Shown: positions 1 to 8,791 of the stretch, in pieces
Numbering within the stretch: the stretch's first letter is position 1
Layout: every line of letters begins with the position of its first letter
Source of the DNA: JBCCGI01 sp039029355
GTDB lineage: Bacteria > Planctomycetota > UBA1135 > GCA-002686595
Assembly (NCBI GenBank): GCA_039029355.1
Contig: JBCCGI010000004.1
Coordinates: 62,001-126,000 of the forward strand
Reading direction: 5' to 3'
Length of the DNA stretch: 64,000 nucleotides
Made by a program: the position numbers and the translations under genes
Notes under the pieces: generated by a model
Told to the model about the DNA's origin: nothing
Seen by the model: only the letters and a program-made list of their open reading frames with translations
The model's database searches: none

Positions 1-2
1 GT

Positions 3-1022
3 GGCGAGTCGATCTACTCCTACACCGTCGGCGCCCGGAGCCTCGACCTGGCCGTCATCGACCGCGTCGACGACCCGCACCAGCGCGTCGCGTGGATCTC
101 GCTGCTGGGCGAGACGCACTACCTGTCCGTGCACGGCGCGGGTGGCGACGAAGGCATGCTGTCGCTCGGCATCCTGTCGTGCTTCGAGCTGACCGCCGGC
201 GACGCCGACCTCGACGGCGACTCGGACCTCCTGATCTCGCACCGCTACAGCACCGATCAGGTCCTGCTGGCGAACTTCTCGGATGTGCTGCCCGGGGGCG
301 CGACGTTCTCGTACGCCGGGGTCATCCTGGTGCGCGTGGCGGCGCCGGGGACCGACATGAGCCAGCAGATGAGCGCCGGCGCGGCCGGCGACCTCGACGG
401 CGACGGTGACGACGACCTGTTCCTGCCGATCGTGGCGAGCCAGGAGTACCTGCTGCTGCTCAACTGGGCCAAGTCGGAGACCGCGCAGCGCGTCTATCCC
501 GGCGGCGAGGACTCGCTGCTCGAGACCGACCCGCTCGAGGGCGACTTCAACCTGACGTTCTCGCTGAAGTCTCCCAGCCCGCCGCCCCAGGCCAACGCGG
601 TCGAGCTCACGGTGTGGCACCAGCCCGAGGAAGCGCCCTACACGCTCGAGTGGGTCGGGAGCTACGAGCTCCCGATGGTCAACGGCGCGCCGCCGGAGCA
701 GACGACGGTCAACATCCCGATCCTGCAGACGCCGAACAAGGACGCCTTCCACCTGATCATGCGCATGGTCTACGTCGAGGACGGGCAGGTGAAGGAGGGC
801 TTCCCGGTCTCGATCTCGACCTTCGTCGCCGACAACGCCGAGGCCGCTAGCCTCGAGAACGAGTACCAGATCCTGAAGCAGGACCTCGACCAGTTCGAGG
901 GCGTCGCGGCCGGCATGACCTTCAAGCCCACGGGCGTCCAGGTCGGCGGCATCGTGCCGCGCGTCGACCCGAACCTGTTCGACCCGACGCAGTGGCCGAA
1001 CCCGCCCGCGAGCCAGAGCTAG
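3..1022 (+). CDS. FG-GAP/VCBS repeat exported protein, C-terminal part
   Basis: This is the last 339 residues of a protein whose start lies left of the window; the frame is open from base 3. It contains two calcium-binding FG-GAP/VCBS-type loops, DADLDGDSD and DLDGDGDDD, at about residues 65 and 130. Such loops are typical of beta-propeller blades in secreted or surface proteins. The last third has no aspartate loops and looks like a separate beta-rich domain. No function can be assigned; FG-GAP propellers usually bind other molecules and are not catalytic. The stop codon shares the bases CTAG with the stop of the converging CHAT gene. Confidence 0.8.
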   Translation, partial: GESIYSYTVGARSLDLAVIDRVDDPHQRVAWISLLGETHYLSVHGAGGDEGMLSLGILSCFELTAGDADLDGDSDLLISHRYSTDQVLLANFSDVLPGGATFSYAGVILVRVAAPGTDMSQQMSAGAAGDLDGDGDDDLFLPIVASQEYLLLLNWAKSETAQRVYPGGEDSLLETDPLEGDFNLTFSLKSPSPPPQANAVELTVWHQPEEAPYTLEWVGSYELPMVNGAPPEQTTVNIPILQTPNKDAFHLIMRMVYVEDGQVKEGFPVSISTFVADNAEAASLENEYQILKQDLDQFEGVAAGMTFKPTGVQVGGIVPRVDPNLFDPTQWPNPPASQS

Positions 1023-3463
1023 CGGAGGCCGACGGCGCGCAGCAGCGCGTAGTAGTGAGGATGCGCGAAGCGCGCGTCGTCCGTGAGGGCGGCGCGCGCT
1101 TGCCGTAGCGCCTCCGACGGCGAGGCGCCGCCCGCGAGCGCCGCGTAGAGGTGCTCGGACAGCGCCACGCTCGCCGCGTAGTCCTGCCCCGCGTGGGAGA
1201 GCAGCACCGTGTCCGCGCCGGCCCAGAGGAAGGCCCCGCCGAGGTGCGCGATGCCGTCGTCGCCAAGCCGCAGCGGCCCGCGCGCCGAGCCGCACGACGA
1301 CAGGAAGACCAACGGCGGAACCGCGAGCGCCTCGACGTCGTCGCACGTGAGCAGCCCCGAAGCCGCGCCCACGCCGGAGAGGACCAGCGCCGCCGGTCGC
1401 TCGCGCTCGGGCGCGTACACGCCGTGGCACAACAGGTGGAGCACCTCCGGCGCCTCGGCGAGCGCCGCGCGCAGCTCGTCGGCCACCGCATCGGTGCCGC
1501 TCAGCAGGCTCAAGCGGTCGCCCAGCGCGTCCTCAAGCACCTCGGCGTCCGACTCGTCGAAGGGCAGGTCCACGAGGCCGCCGAACGACGCCCGATCGAC
1601 CGCGGCGTGCTCGGGCGCCGCGACGAGCAGCACGCCGTCGCGCGCGGCCGCCTCGCGCGCCCGTGCCGCGAGCGCGAGGCCAACGGCCACCGAGGGCAGG
1701 TGCGTCAGGGCGCGCTCCGCGCCCAGGAGCCCGAGGCCCGGCACCGGCAGCGCCTCGATCGGCAGCGGGCCTTCGAGGTCCATCGAGACCAGGAGCACCT
1801 CGGACCACCCCTTCAGCTTCGCCCGCACCGACTCCGGCAGGAGCTCATCCGCCAGCCGCTCGCCGGCGCGCTGGGCGCGCGCGAGGTCGTCGGGGTGGAT
1901 GGCGCGTCCCTCGCGGCGCGGCGCGGTCAGGAGGCTGCGCAGCAGCGGCTTCTGGGCGTCGCGCAGCGCCTCGAAGCTGGCGAGCTCCTCGACGAAGAAG
2001 GCCTCGCGGTCGAGCGCGAACAGGTACGACCGCGTCGGCCCGGGAAACAGCACGAGCATGCCGGCGCCGGGCCGCAGCAGCTCGGAGCGGATGCGCGCCA
2101 GGTCACCGGGCTCGGCCTCTAGTCGGCGCGCGAGCGTCCCCTGGGCCTGTGCGCTCAGCAACAGCTCGAAGGCGTCCTCGACCTCGACGTCGCGCCCCGA
2201 GTCGACCGCGAGTGCGACGAACTGCTCGAGCACCAGGCGCCGGCCGCCGTAGTTGAGGAAACCGATTCCACCCGCGAGCAGCGGCGTGTCCGCCCAGCTG
2301 GTGATCAGGCGCTCGGCGCCGCTCCGCAGACGGCTCGCGAGCGCCTCACGCACTCCGGGCGCGACGTCGGCGAGCTCGCGCTCGCGCGCCCGCATCGCGG
2401 CGGCCAGGGCACGCAGGTAGACCTCGCCGCGCTGCTCCGCTGTACGCGGCGGCTCCTGCTCGGACGAGGCCGCTCCGCCGAGCATCTCCTCCGCCCGCGC
2501 GAGCGCCTCGCCGGCGGGCTCGCGCTCGCCCGCATTCACGTGCTCGTGCGCGAGCCAGAGGTTCGCGCGGACCCGTTCGCCCGTCCCGAGCTCGCCGGAC
2601 TCAGCGGCCGCGCCCAGGAGCTCGATGCCCCGCTCGGTCGCGCCCTCCTCGTCGACGTGCAGCAGCGCCAGCCCACGCCGGAGCTCGAGCTGCGCGCGCA
2701 TCCCCGGCACCGACCCGACCAGCGTCGCGTCGTCGAGCATCGCGGCGGTCCGCTCGAGCACCTCGTGGTAGCGCCGCGCGGCGAGGTCCACGTCCGCCCG
2801 GTGCAGCCCGGCGCCGGCCTCCAGCGAGGGATAGCGCAGCGGGATCGCGCGCACGGCGGCCTCCTCGCGCTCTAGCCACAGAGCCGCCTGGCGCGGCGTC
2901 CCGAACTGCAAGTAGAGCTCGACGTGCTCACCGCACCAGCTGGGGCGCACGAGCGCCTGGGGCGGAAAGCGCTTCGTGTCGATCGCGCGGTCCACGCGCT
3001 CGAGCGCGACGCGCATGTCGTCCCAGCGGCCGAGCAGACGCAGCGCGGTGGCGCGCTCCAGCTCGAGGTAGGGCTCGTAGCCCGTCACCTCGCCGGCGGA
3101 TTCGGCCAACGCCGCGTCGGCCGCCGCGAGGACGGCCGGAACGCGGCCGAGCTCCGACAGCACGCGGCACAGGTTCAGCGAGGCCCCCGCAAGGCGCACC
3201 GCGCCGAGCCCGCATGAGGCCGCGCGCGCGTCCTCGGCCCAGCGCACGCGCGCTTCGGCTCCTCCGTACGGCGCCGCCAGCGCGGCGGGCAGATGCGAGA
3301 GGTCGACTCCGCTCGCCGCCAGGCCGGTGCAGAGGTCCTGGTCGACGGCCGGCCCCTCCACCGGCTCCGGGAGCGCCGCACGGTGCTCGTCGTGCCAGCG
3401 CACGAGCTCGGCGACGGCGGCGGTCGGGTCGGCCGCGTCCTTCCACGCCGCGACGAGCGCCAT
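1019..3463 (-). CDS. TPR-CHAT protein (caspase-like protease fold)
   Basis: The C-terminal half is a CHAT domain, a caspase/separase-like fold. The likely catalytic pair is visible: histidine in LLCHGVY (codon at 1424-1426) and cysteine in LSSCGSARG (codon at 1292-1294). The N-terminal half is alanine- and leucine-rich helical repeat sequence consistent with degenerate TPRs. It is the third gene of a sigma/anti-sigma/CHAT module on the minus strand. The start is uncertain. The frame stays open up to an ATG at 3763, inside the anti-sigma gene, but has no ATG, GTG or TTG between there and the ATG at 3463 used here. A hydrophobic segment ending SPARA lies just upstream of 3463 and could be a signal peptide if translation begins earlier. 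The family is clear; the target is unknown. Confidence 0.8.
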   Translation of the reverse strand: MALVAAWKDAADPTAAVAELVRWHDEHRAALPEPVEGPAVDQDLCTGLAASGVDLSHLPAALAAPYGGAEARVRWAEDARAASCGLGAVRLAGASLNLCRVLSELGRVPAVLAAADAALAESAGEVTGYEPYLELERATALRLLGRWDDMRVALERVDRAIDTKRFPPQALVRPSWCGEHVELYLQFGTPRQAALWLEREEAAVRAIPLRYPSLEAGAGLHRADVDLAARRYHEVLERTAAMLDDATLVGSVPGMRAQLELRRGLALLHVDEEGATERGIELLGAAAESGELGTGERVRANLWLAHEHVNAGEREPAGEALARAEEMLGGAASSEQEPPRTAEQRGEVYLRALAAAMRARERELADVAPGVREALASRLRSGAERLITSWADTPLLAGGIGFLNYGGRRLVLEQFVALAVDSGRDVEVEDAFELLLSAQAQGTLARRLEAEPGDLARIRSELLRPGAGMLVLFPGPTRSYLFALDREAFFVEELASFEALRDAQKPLLRSLLTAPRREGRAIHPDDLARAQRAGERLADELLPESVRAKLKGWSEVLLVSMDLEGPLPIEALPVPGLGLLGAERALTHLPSVAVGLALAARAREAAARDGVLLVAAPEHAAVDRASFGGLVDLPFDESDAEVLEDALGDRLSLLSGTDAVADELRAALAEAPEVLHLLCHGVYAPERERPAALVLSGVGAASGLLTCDDVEALAVPPLVFLSSCGSARGPLRLGDDGIAHLGGAFLWAGADTVLLSHAGQDYAASVALSEHLYAALAGGASPSEALRQARAALTDDARFAHPHYYALLRAVGLR

Positions 3464-3531
3464 CGCGCGCGCGCTGTGGCTCTGGCCCTCCTGCGCGGCG
3501 CGCGCCGGCGACGCGTCCAGGAGCGCGCACG

Positions 3532-4248
3532 CTAGGGCGAGCGCCGCGCCTCGCCGGAGCCGGTCGCCAGCACCGCGCCGCCCGCGTCGAAGGCGGTCAC
3601 CTCCCAGCGGATCTCGTCGGGCAGCGAGTCGAGGCGCGCGCCCGGCCGCCAGCGCGGCTCGCGCAAGCGCGGCGAGGCGAAGACCTCGTCCAGCGCCATG
3701 CCCGCGCGCGCGTCCAGGATCAGAAGCTCGAAGTACCCGCCCGCAGGCAGCTCGTAGGTCCATCGGAATTCCTCGTAGTCGGGCACCGCGCCGGCCGGCG
3801 CGTCCAGCCGGACGGTCGGGCCGAGCGGAATGTCGGGGTCGAGCGGGTCGACGTCCTCGCCGCCGCGGTCGAGGACGAACAGCACCGCGAGCAGGGTCGC
3901 GGCGACGGCGGTGACGACGGCGGCGAGCCGGGCAAGGCGCGGGACGCCGTCCGTCGGCGCCGCCGCCTGGGCCGGGGCCGCGCCGGCGGCCTCGGCGAAG
4001 CCCGCGAGGATGCGCTCTTCCTCGGCGCCTGCCTCCGCCGTGCCGGCGGCGGCCCGGTGCAGCTCGTCGGCGGTCTCTTCGACGATCTCGGTCAGCCGCC
4101 GCTCCACCCCCTCGAGCTGCTCCAGCTCGGCGCGCGCCGCCGGCGAACGGTCCAGCAGTGAGCGGGCGGGTTCCTCCTCACGGCGGAGGTCTCCGGTCAG
4201 GATACGTCTCACGATGTCCAGCTCCTCCTCAGGTAGAGATTCGCTCAC
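3532..4248 (-). CDS. Membrane anti-sigma-like protein
   Basis: This 238-residue protein has an acidic cytoplasmic N-terminus (about residues 1-125). One transmembrane segment follows at about 135-152 (LAAVVTAVAATLLAVLFVL), then an outer domain of about 85 residues. That plan, directly after an ECF sigma gene, fits an anti-sigma factor, but I see no zinc-binding HxxxCxxC motif, so the assignment rests on architecture and context. The start is GTG at 4248, preceded by GGAGGAG; its first four bases overlap the sigma stop as GTGA, which implies coupled translation. The outer domain resembles the beta-rich part found in proteins that sense the envelope, but no ligand can be named. Confidence 0.65.
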   Translation of the reverse strand: MSESLPEEELDIVRRILTGDLRREEEPARSLLDRSPAARAELEQLEGVERRLTEIVEETADELHRAAAGTAEAGAEEERILAGFAEAAGAAPAQAAAPTDGVPRLARLAAVVTAVAATLLAVLFVLDRGGEDVDPLDPDIPLGPTVRLDAPAGAVPDYEEFRWTYELPAGGYFELLILDARAGMALDEVFASPRLREPRWRPGARLDSLPDEIRWEVTAFDAGGAVLATGSGEARRSP

Positions 4249-4871
4249 GATGACTCCTCCCCGAAGGCCTTGCCGAGCGTGTCCCGGAGCACGCCGAGGC
4301 CGCGATAGTAGCGGGTCTTGGCCGTGTTGGCGGAGATGCCGAGCAGGGCGGAGATCTCCGTGAAGCTGCGGCCGCAAAGCTGCTTGAGGCGGATGACCTC
4401 GCGCTCGTCGGGAGGCAGCCCGTCGAGCGCCTCGTGCACGAGGTCGAGGTCCGAGGCGAAGGTGCGGGCGCCGGGCCGACTCGGCGCCTCGCCGACGAGC
4501 TCTTCGCGCTCGCGCCGACGGCTCTCGCGCGTCTTGCGGCGCACGTGGTTGAGAAGCGACAGGACGCAGAAGTGGTGCACCCACGTCTCGAGCGCCGCCT
4601 CGCCGCGGAACTCGGCCAGCTTGCCCCAGACGACCGAGAAGGTCTCCTGCGCCAAGTCCGCCAGATCCTCGGGGGCGAGCGGCCGCCCGAGCTTCTCGTT
4701 GCGGATGCGCTGGACGCGCGGGATGCAGCGCATCCGTTCGACGAAGCTGCGCACGGCGTCGGCCTCGCCCGCGAGCACGTCGCGGACGAAGGCCAGGTCG
4801 GCGTGGAGCCCGGCGGGAGCCGCAGCGGACACGCTCGGCGGGCTCACCTCGGGCTCACCGGAAGGACACAC
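4245..4871 (-). CDS. ECF-type RNA polymerase sigma factor
   Basis: This 208-residue protein has region 2 at about residues 25-110, including the core sequence EDLADLAQETFSVVWGKL and a tryptophan-rich stretch that would open the -10 element. Region 4 at about 140-200 has the helix-turn-helix SFTEISALLGISANTAKTR. It would direct RNA polymerase to a small regulon, probably held inactive by the protein encoded immediately after it. The GTG start at 4871 is the longest start in frame. The gene overlaps the anti-sigma-like gene by four bases, and the CHAT gene follows, so CHAT expression is probably part of the same response. Confidence 0.88.
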   Translation of the reverse strand: MCPSGEPEVSPPSVSAAAPAGLHADLAFVRDVLAGEADAVRSFVERMRCIPRVQRIRNEKLGRPLAPEDLADLAQETFSVVWGKLAEFRGEAALETWVHHFCVLSLLNHVRRKTRESRRREREELVGEAPSRPGARTFASDLDLVHEALDGLPPDEREVIRLKQLCGRSFTEISALLGISANTAKTRYYRGLGVLRDTLGKAFGEESS

Positions 4872-4921
4872 GCGCGCATGATATCGACGGCGGCTGGCGC
4901 CGCACGCGGAAGCAGGAAGAC

Positions 4922-4950
4922 GGAGGAGGGCGCACGCTGCCCCCTCCTCC
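4922..4950 (-). terminator. Strong hairpin between esterase and sigma genes
   Basis: A perfect 9-bp inverted repeat (GGAGGAGGG / CCCTCCTCC, loop of 11) lies in the 126-base gap downstream of the esterase stop and upstream of the sigma start. On the minus strand it is followed by a pyrimidine-rich but not uniform T run. It may end esterase transcription or be a leader hairpin for the sigma operon. Confidence 0.4.
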
Positions 4951-4997
4951 GCCCGTGGGCCGCCCCCCCCAAGGTGCCGCGGCCCGCGTCGCGCCCG

Positions 4998-7721
4998 CTA
5001 GCGCGCGTAGGGCAGCTTTCGCTTCCAGACAAAGCCGCCGCCCGCCTGTCCGTCGCCGGTGCCGAGGCGCAGCCGCAGCGCCCGCCCCGGAAGGAGCGGC
5101 TGGTTGGCCGCGCTGATGAAGGTGTCGACGAAGACCCAGTCCTCGGGCCAGGGCTTCAGCCAGTAGAAGAACGCCTCCTGCGATCGGTCGAGGGCTCCGA
5201 TGACGCCGAAGCCGAAGTCGTCGCCGGCGTACGCCGGCAGGCCGGGAGTCGTGTACTCGAGGTAGTCCGAGTCGAAGAGGTCGCTCGTGTTGAGCAGGAA
5301 CCCGCTGGGCACCAGGTTCGACGTGGCGAAGCGCAGCGTGCCGCCCTCGCCGCCGGGGCCCTGGTTCACGGGGTAGAGCGACACCCCGACCGGGAACGGC
5401 CAGCCCGCGACGTTCAGGCGCTGGGCGTAGGGCGCGGAGGCGCGCTCCAGATAGGCCCACACGTCGCTGGTGGGAATCTCGCCGACGACGGTGACGAAGG
5501 TGTCGGCGGCCGCGGCGGCCGCGGTCACGACGACGACGTCGTTGGGCGTGAGCCGCACCGAGCTGCCGTCTCCGATGAACGACCACGCGCCCGACCCCGC
5601 GTCCTGGCGCTGCCACTGCCAGCCGCCAGCGGGGTGCTTGGACACGCGGTGCGCCGGGCCGAGCGAGGTGGGGCTCTCGACGCGCACGACGTCGAGGGCG
5701 GTCAGCCCGAAGAAGGGCGCCAGGCTCGGATCGCCGAGGTCGGGCAGCGGGCCGAAGAAGTCGGCCAGCGAGCTGAGCGGGCGCACCAGCACGTCCGACT
5801 CGAGCGGGACGATCGCGGCAAGGTCGGTGTCCGGCGGCCGCAGGGCGAGCTTGACGCTCGCGGGGCCGTTGTTGGTGACCGTCCACCACTGGCCTTCTTG
5901 GCCGTGCTCGTAGGGGTTGCTGATCGGGTACATGTGCGTCTGGTCGCGAACCAGCATCGCCAGGTGCGTCGGCCCGTCGGCGTCCGGCGAGAGCGCGCCG
6001 AGCCCGGGGTCGCCCGCAGCGGGCGGCTGCAGGTCGAGGCCGGTGAGCGACGCGAGCGCGACCTCGGCCTGCACCAGCCGCGCGGGGTCCAACGGCGGCG
6101 TCAGGACGTTGACGCGCGGCCCGCCGGCCGAGCGCGAGACGCGCACCGTCAACAGCGCCCAGGCCGGCGTCGCCACGGTCGGGTGCACCGCATCGACGGC
6201 CACGCGGAAGAAGTGCGCGCCGGCGTCCGCGGCGAGGGGCTCGTTGAGGTTGAGCGTGGTCGACGCGCCGGCCGCGACGACGGCGCTCGGCGCGCTCTTC
6301 CACTGCGGGAAGGGGTGGATCGTCGTCGCCGCCTGCAGCCGGTACGAGACGCCAGCGACCGAGTCGAAGGTCAGCGCCAGGTCCCAGCCGTCGCCCGCCG
6401 CGTCGGGGGTCGAGACGAGCGAAGCGACGCGCAGCGCCGAATAGGGGTCCTGCGGATCGGTGCGCGCCGCGCGCTCCTCCCAGTCGTTCTGTCCGTCGCC
6501 GTCGGTGTCGGGGTCGTCGACCTGCGAGCCGAACACGATCTCCTCGACGTCTTCGAGGTCGTCGCCGTCGGCGTCCTCGAGGCCCAGCAGCTTCGCGTCG
6601 AGGAAGTCGAGCGCGAGTGCGTTTCCCTCCGAGCGGTTGTCGCGCCAGCCGTGCCCTTCGCCCTCGAGCACGAAGCCGGTGAAGTCCAGCGACAGCTCGG
6701 CGGCGCGCGCTTCGAGCATCTCGAACTGGTTGATGTCGACGATGTGGTCGTCCGAGCCGTGGATGAGCAGCAGCGGGCCGACGCTGGCGTCGAGCCTGGT
6801 GAGCGGCGCCGTCTGCTCGATGTAGTCGATGAAGTCCGGGCAGAGGAACTCGGGATACGGCGCGCTCTCGGGCGGGCCGAGCTCATACGTCACCGGATCC
6901 CAGTTGGGCTGGGGGAACCAGCTCTGCGCCTGGTCGCCCTGGTCGTTGAGCCAGAGGGCCCCCAAGAGGTCGATGCCGGGGCACAGGGCGTCGGCGAGCG
7001 GGTTCTCGGGCTCCGCGAAGCCCAGCCCCGAGAGGTCGGGGTGCAGGACGAACGACGGCGAGGTCCAGAAGTACCACGGGTCGACCTGCTCCGCGATCCG
7101 CGGATGGGCCGCGCTCCCGCCGGTCGAGGTGGCGATCGTGGCGGCGCTCCGGCTGCTGATCGAGTCGATCGCCGGGTCGTAGCCCGGAGCGCTCGGGTCG
7201 CCGACGCCGCCGACCGCCCAACCGAGCGCGATGCCGCCGCCGGAGCTCCCGCCGGTGCCGCAGATCCGGTCGGGATCGACGCCGAACTGGTCCGCCATGC
7301 TCTTGTACACGCGCATCGCGCGCGCCGCCTGCTCGTTGATCTGCGTGATCACCCAGCCGGGTCGGCGCTCGGACAGCGGGCCAAAGGTCTGCGCGATGCT
7401 CCCGTGCGTGAAGCCGACGACGGTGTAGCCGCGCTCGAGGAACGGACGCACCGACAGCGCGTAGTCCTCGTCGGCGAAGAGGTCGTCGACGTCGGGCGAG
7501 CCGAAGCCGCCGCTGACGGCGTGGAACAGCGTCGCGCCGTTCGGCGGCGGGCTGGCCGGGCTGAACACGACCATGCCGAAGGTCGTGGGGCCGTAGTGGT
7601 AGTGATCGAAGACGCCGTACTCGACGAGCGTCTTCTCGTACTCGAGCGTGTCGGCCGCGCTCGCCGCCGGAGCGACGAGGGGCACAGCGAGCGCCAGGAG
7701 CGCCCGTTGGATGCCGGTCAT
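4998..7721 (-). CDS. Exported alpha/beta-hydrolase (esterase/depolymerase-like) with Ca-binding repeat and large C-terminal domain
   Basis: The chosen ATG at 7721 gives a clean signal peptide (MTGIQRALLALAVPLVAPAA, cleavage near residue 22); the longer open frame upstream is arginine/proline-rich and not coding. Residues 30-400 are an alpha/beta-hydrolase. A GGSSGG nucleophile elbow lies near Ser159, an acidic residue in IHGSDDH is the likely third member, and the histidine is in GEGHGW. Next comes an aspartate-rich thrombospondin-3-like calcium repeat (DPDTDGDGQNDWEE, about 425-450) and a beta domain. The last 400 residues contain several GW/WS motifs and resemble TIGR02597-type exported proteins, tentatively. 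Polymer or ester hydrolysis outside the cell is the best guess. The whole protein is 907 residues, far longer than a lone esterase. Confidence 0.75.
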   Translation of the reverse strand: MTGIQRALLALAVPLVAPAASAADTLEYEKTLVEYGVFDHYHYGPTTFGMVVFSPASPPPNGATLFHAVSGGFGSPDVDDLFADEDYALSVRPFLERGYTVVGFTHGSIAQTFGPLSERRPGWVITQINEQAARAMRVYKSMADQFGVDPDRICGTGGSSGGGIALGWAVGGVGDPSAPGYDPAIDSISSRSAATIATSTGGSAAHPRIAEQVDPWYFWTSPSFVLHPDLSGLGFAEPENPLADALCPGIDLLGALWLNDQGDQAQSWFPQPNWDPVTYELGPPESAPYPEFLCPDFIDYIEQTAPLTRLDASVGPLLLIHGSDDHIVDINQFEMLEARAAELSLDFTGFVLEGEGHGWRDNRSEGNALALDFLDAKLLGLEDADGDDLEDVEEIVFGSQVDDPDTDGDGQNDWEERAARTDPQDPYSALRVASLVSTPDAAGDGWDLALTFDSVAGVSYRLQAATTIHPFPQWKSAPSAVVAAGASTTLNLNEPLAADAGAHFFRVAVDAVHPTVATPAWALLTVRVSRSAGGPRVNVLTPPLDPARLVQAEVALASLTGLDLQPPAAGDPGLGALSPDADGPTHLAMLVRDQTHMYPISNPYEHGQEGQWWTVTNNGPASVKLALRPPDTDLAAIVPLESDVLVRPLSSLADFFGPLPDLGDPSLAPFFGLTALDVVRVESPTSLGPAHRVSKHPAGGWQWQRQDAGSGAWSFIGDGSSVRLTPNDVVVVTAAAAAADTFVTVVGEIPTSDVWAYLERASAPYAQRLNVAGWPFPVGVSLYPVNQGPGGEGGTLRFATSNLVPSGFLLNTSDLFDSDYLEYTTPGLPAYAGDDFGFGVIGALDRSQEAFFYWLKPWPEDWVFVDTFISAANQPLLPGRALRLRLGTGDGQAGGGFVWKRKLPYAR

Positions 7722-8164
7722 GGAGAGCCTTCGGGTGGTGGAGGGGGCGCGGAGCCCGCTCGGCCCCGCCGGACTCCTTGGTGTCGCAAGCCCCGCGGCG
7801 GTTCTCGAAATGCAACGACCCAGAGACGACGGGGGCTCTCGTGCGCCTCGGCGTCCCTCCGGACCGCCCCGCCGCCGCCGCGGCGTCGAAACGCCGCCCC
7901 CAGGGGTTTTTGGGGCCTCCGGGGTCGCCCATAACTCTTTTGTTCGACCAGGCGCTCTCCGACGCCTCGCGCGGATCGTAGCCCCGGCCACGCGGCGTTT
8001 TGTCGCATCTCTGAAACCGGAGACGCCGGCCGAACGGACCTCCGACAACCCTCCGCCCCCCAGCGAGCTATGGCCCTCCTCAGGCCCACCTTCAAGAAGA
8101 TCGATACACCCAGCCGATCTGGTACTCGTCACGCCAGAATGGGGGCGTGGAAAGCGGGAGCACG
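7722..8164. other. Divergent intergenic region with a perfect hairpin
   Basis: This 443-base gap separates the esterase (minus) and the lipoprotein (plus), so it must hold both promoters. The clearest structure is a hairpin at 7880-7897: GCGGCGT, loop CGAA, ACGCCGC. It is followed by CCCCAGGGG and five Ts, which resembles a terminator or attenuator read on the plus strand. An A/T-richer patch at about 7930-7950 is the most likely promoter position, but I cannot assign -35/-10 boxes with confidence. No coding sequence is apparent in any frame. Confidence 0.4.
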
Positions 8165-8788
8165 ATGAGAAGGAAAGCGATGAGGTCCGCGGGATCCGCG
8201 GCCTGGGCGCTGCTTGCCCTCGTTGCCGGGGGATGTGCGGGCGGCGCGAACGAGTACGTCATCGACGTGAAGCGGACGGTCCAGGACGACAACGGCCTGC
8301 GCTGGGACGCGACCGCCGAGGAGCGCTTCGGCATGCGGCCGATGAGCAAGCCCTCATCGACGACCGAGGTGTCGCAACAGTCGTCGGGACCGTTCGACTG
8401 GACGGCGCCCAGCGGCTGGACGCAGGTCGCTCCGACGATGATGCGGGTGGTCAATTTCATGGCGGGCGAGCACCAGGAGGTCCAGTGCTACGTGACCATC
8501 CTGGCGGGCGACGGCGGGGGCGCGCTGAGCAACGTCAACCGCTGGCAGGACCAGCTCGGCCTGCCCGACCTGACGCCCGAGCAGTTCGACCGCCTCGAGC
8601 GGCACCCGGTGCTGGGCACCGACGGGGTCCTGCTCGAGGCCCGGAACGACTCCGACTTCATGTACGGCATGGTCTGCGAGCTGCCGGGTCAGGCGGTCTT
8701 CGTGAAGATGACCGGCCCGCTGCACGAGATGAGCGGCGAGCGGGACAAGTTCCTCGCGTTCTGCACCTCGCTGAAGGAGAAGGGCTAG
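8165..8788 (+). CDS. Lipoprotein of unknown function, first gene of cytochrome maturation operon
   Basis: This 207-residue protein starts with MRRKAMRS and a hydrophobic stretch ending in the lipobox-like LVAGGC, so it is probably lipid-anchored in the periplasm. The ATG at 8165 has GGGAG five bases upstream and is preferred over a GTG at 8147. The body carries a conserved-looking core, GWTQVAPTMMRVVNF followed by NVNRWQDQLGLPDLT. I recognise this as a pattern of uncharacterised proteins common in Planctomycetes, but no function is known to me. It ends three bases before resB, so it is probably co-transcribed and may help cytochrome c assembly or electron transfer. Confidence 0.7.
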   Translation: MRRKAMRSAGSAAWALLALVAGGCAGGANEYVIDVKRTVQDDNGLRWDATAEERFGMRPMSKPSSTTEVSQQSSGPFDWTAPSGWTQVAPTMMRVVNFMAGEHQEVQCYVTILAGDGGGALSNVNRWQDQLGLPDLTPEQFDRLERHPVLGTDGVLLEARNDSDFMYGMVCELPGQAVFVKMTGPLHEMSGERDKFLAFCTSLKEKG

Positions 8789-8791
8789 GCC

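Noticed and set aside
4434..7934. Open frame of 1166 codons on the plus strand
   Set aside because: It is antisense to the sigma and esterase genes, rich in Arg/Val/Gly/Glu, and has no domain; a shadow of GC-rich coding on the other strand.
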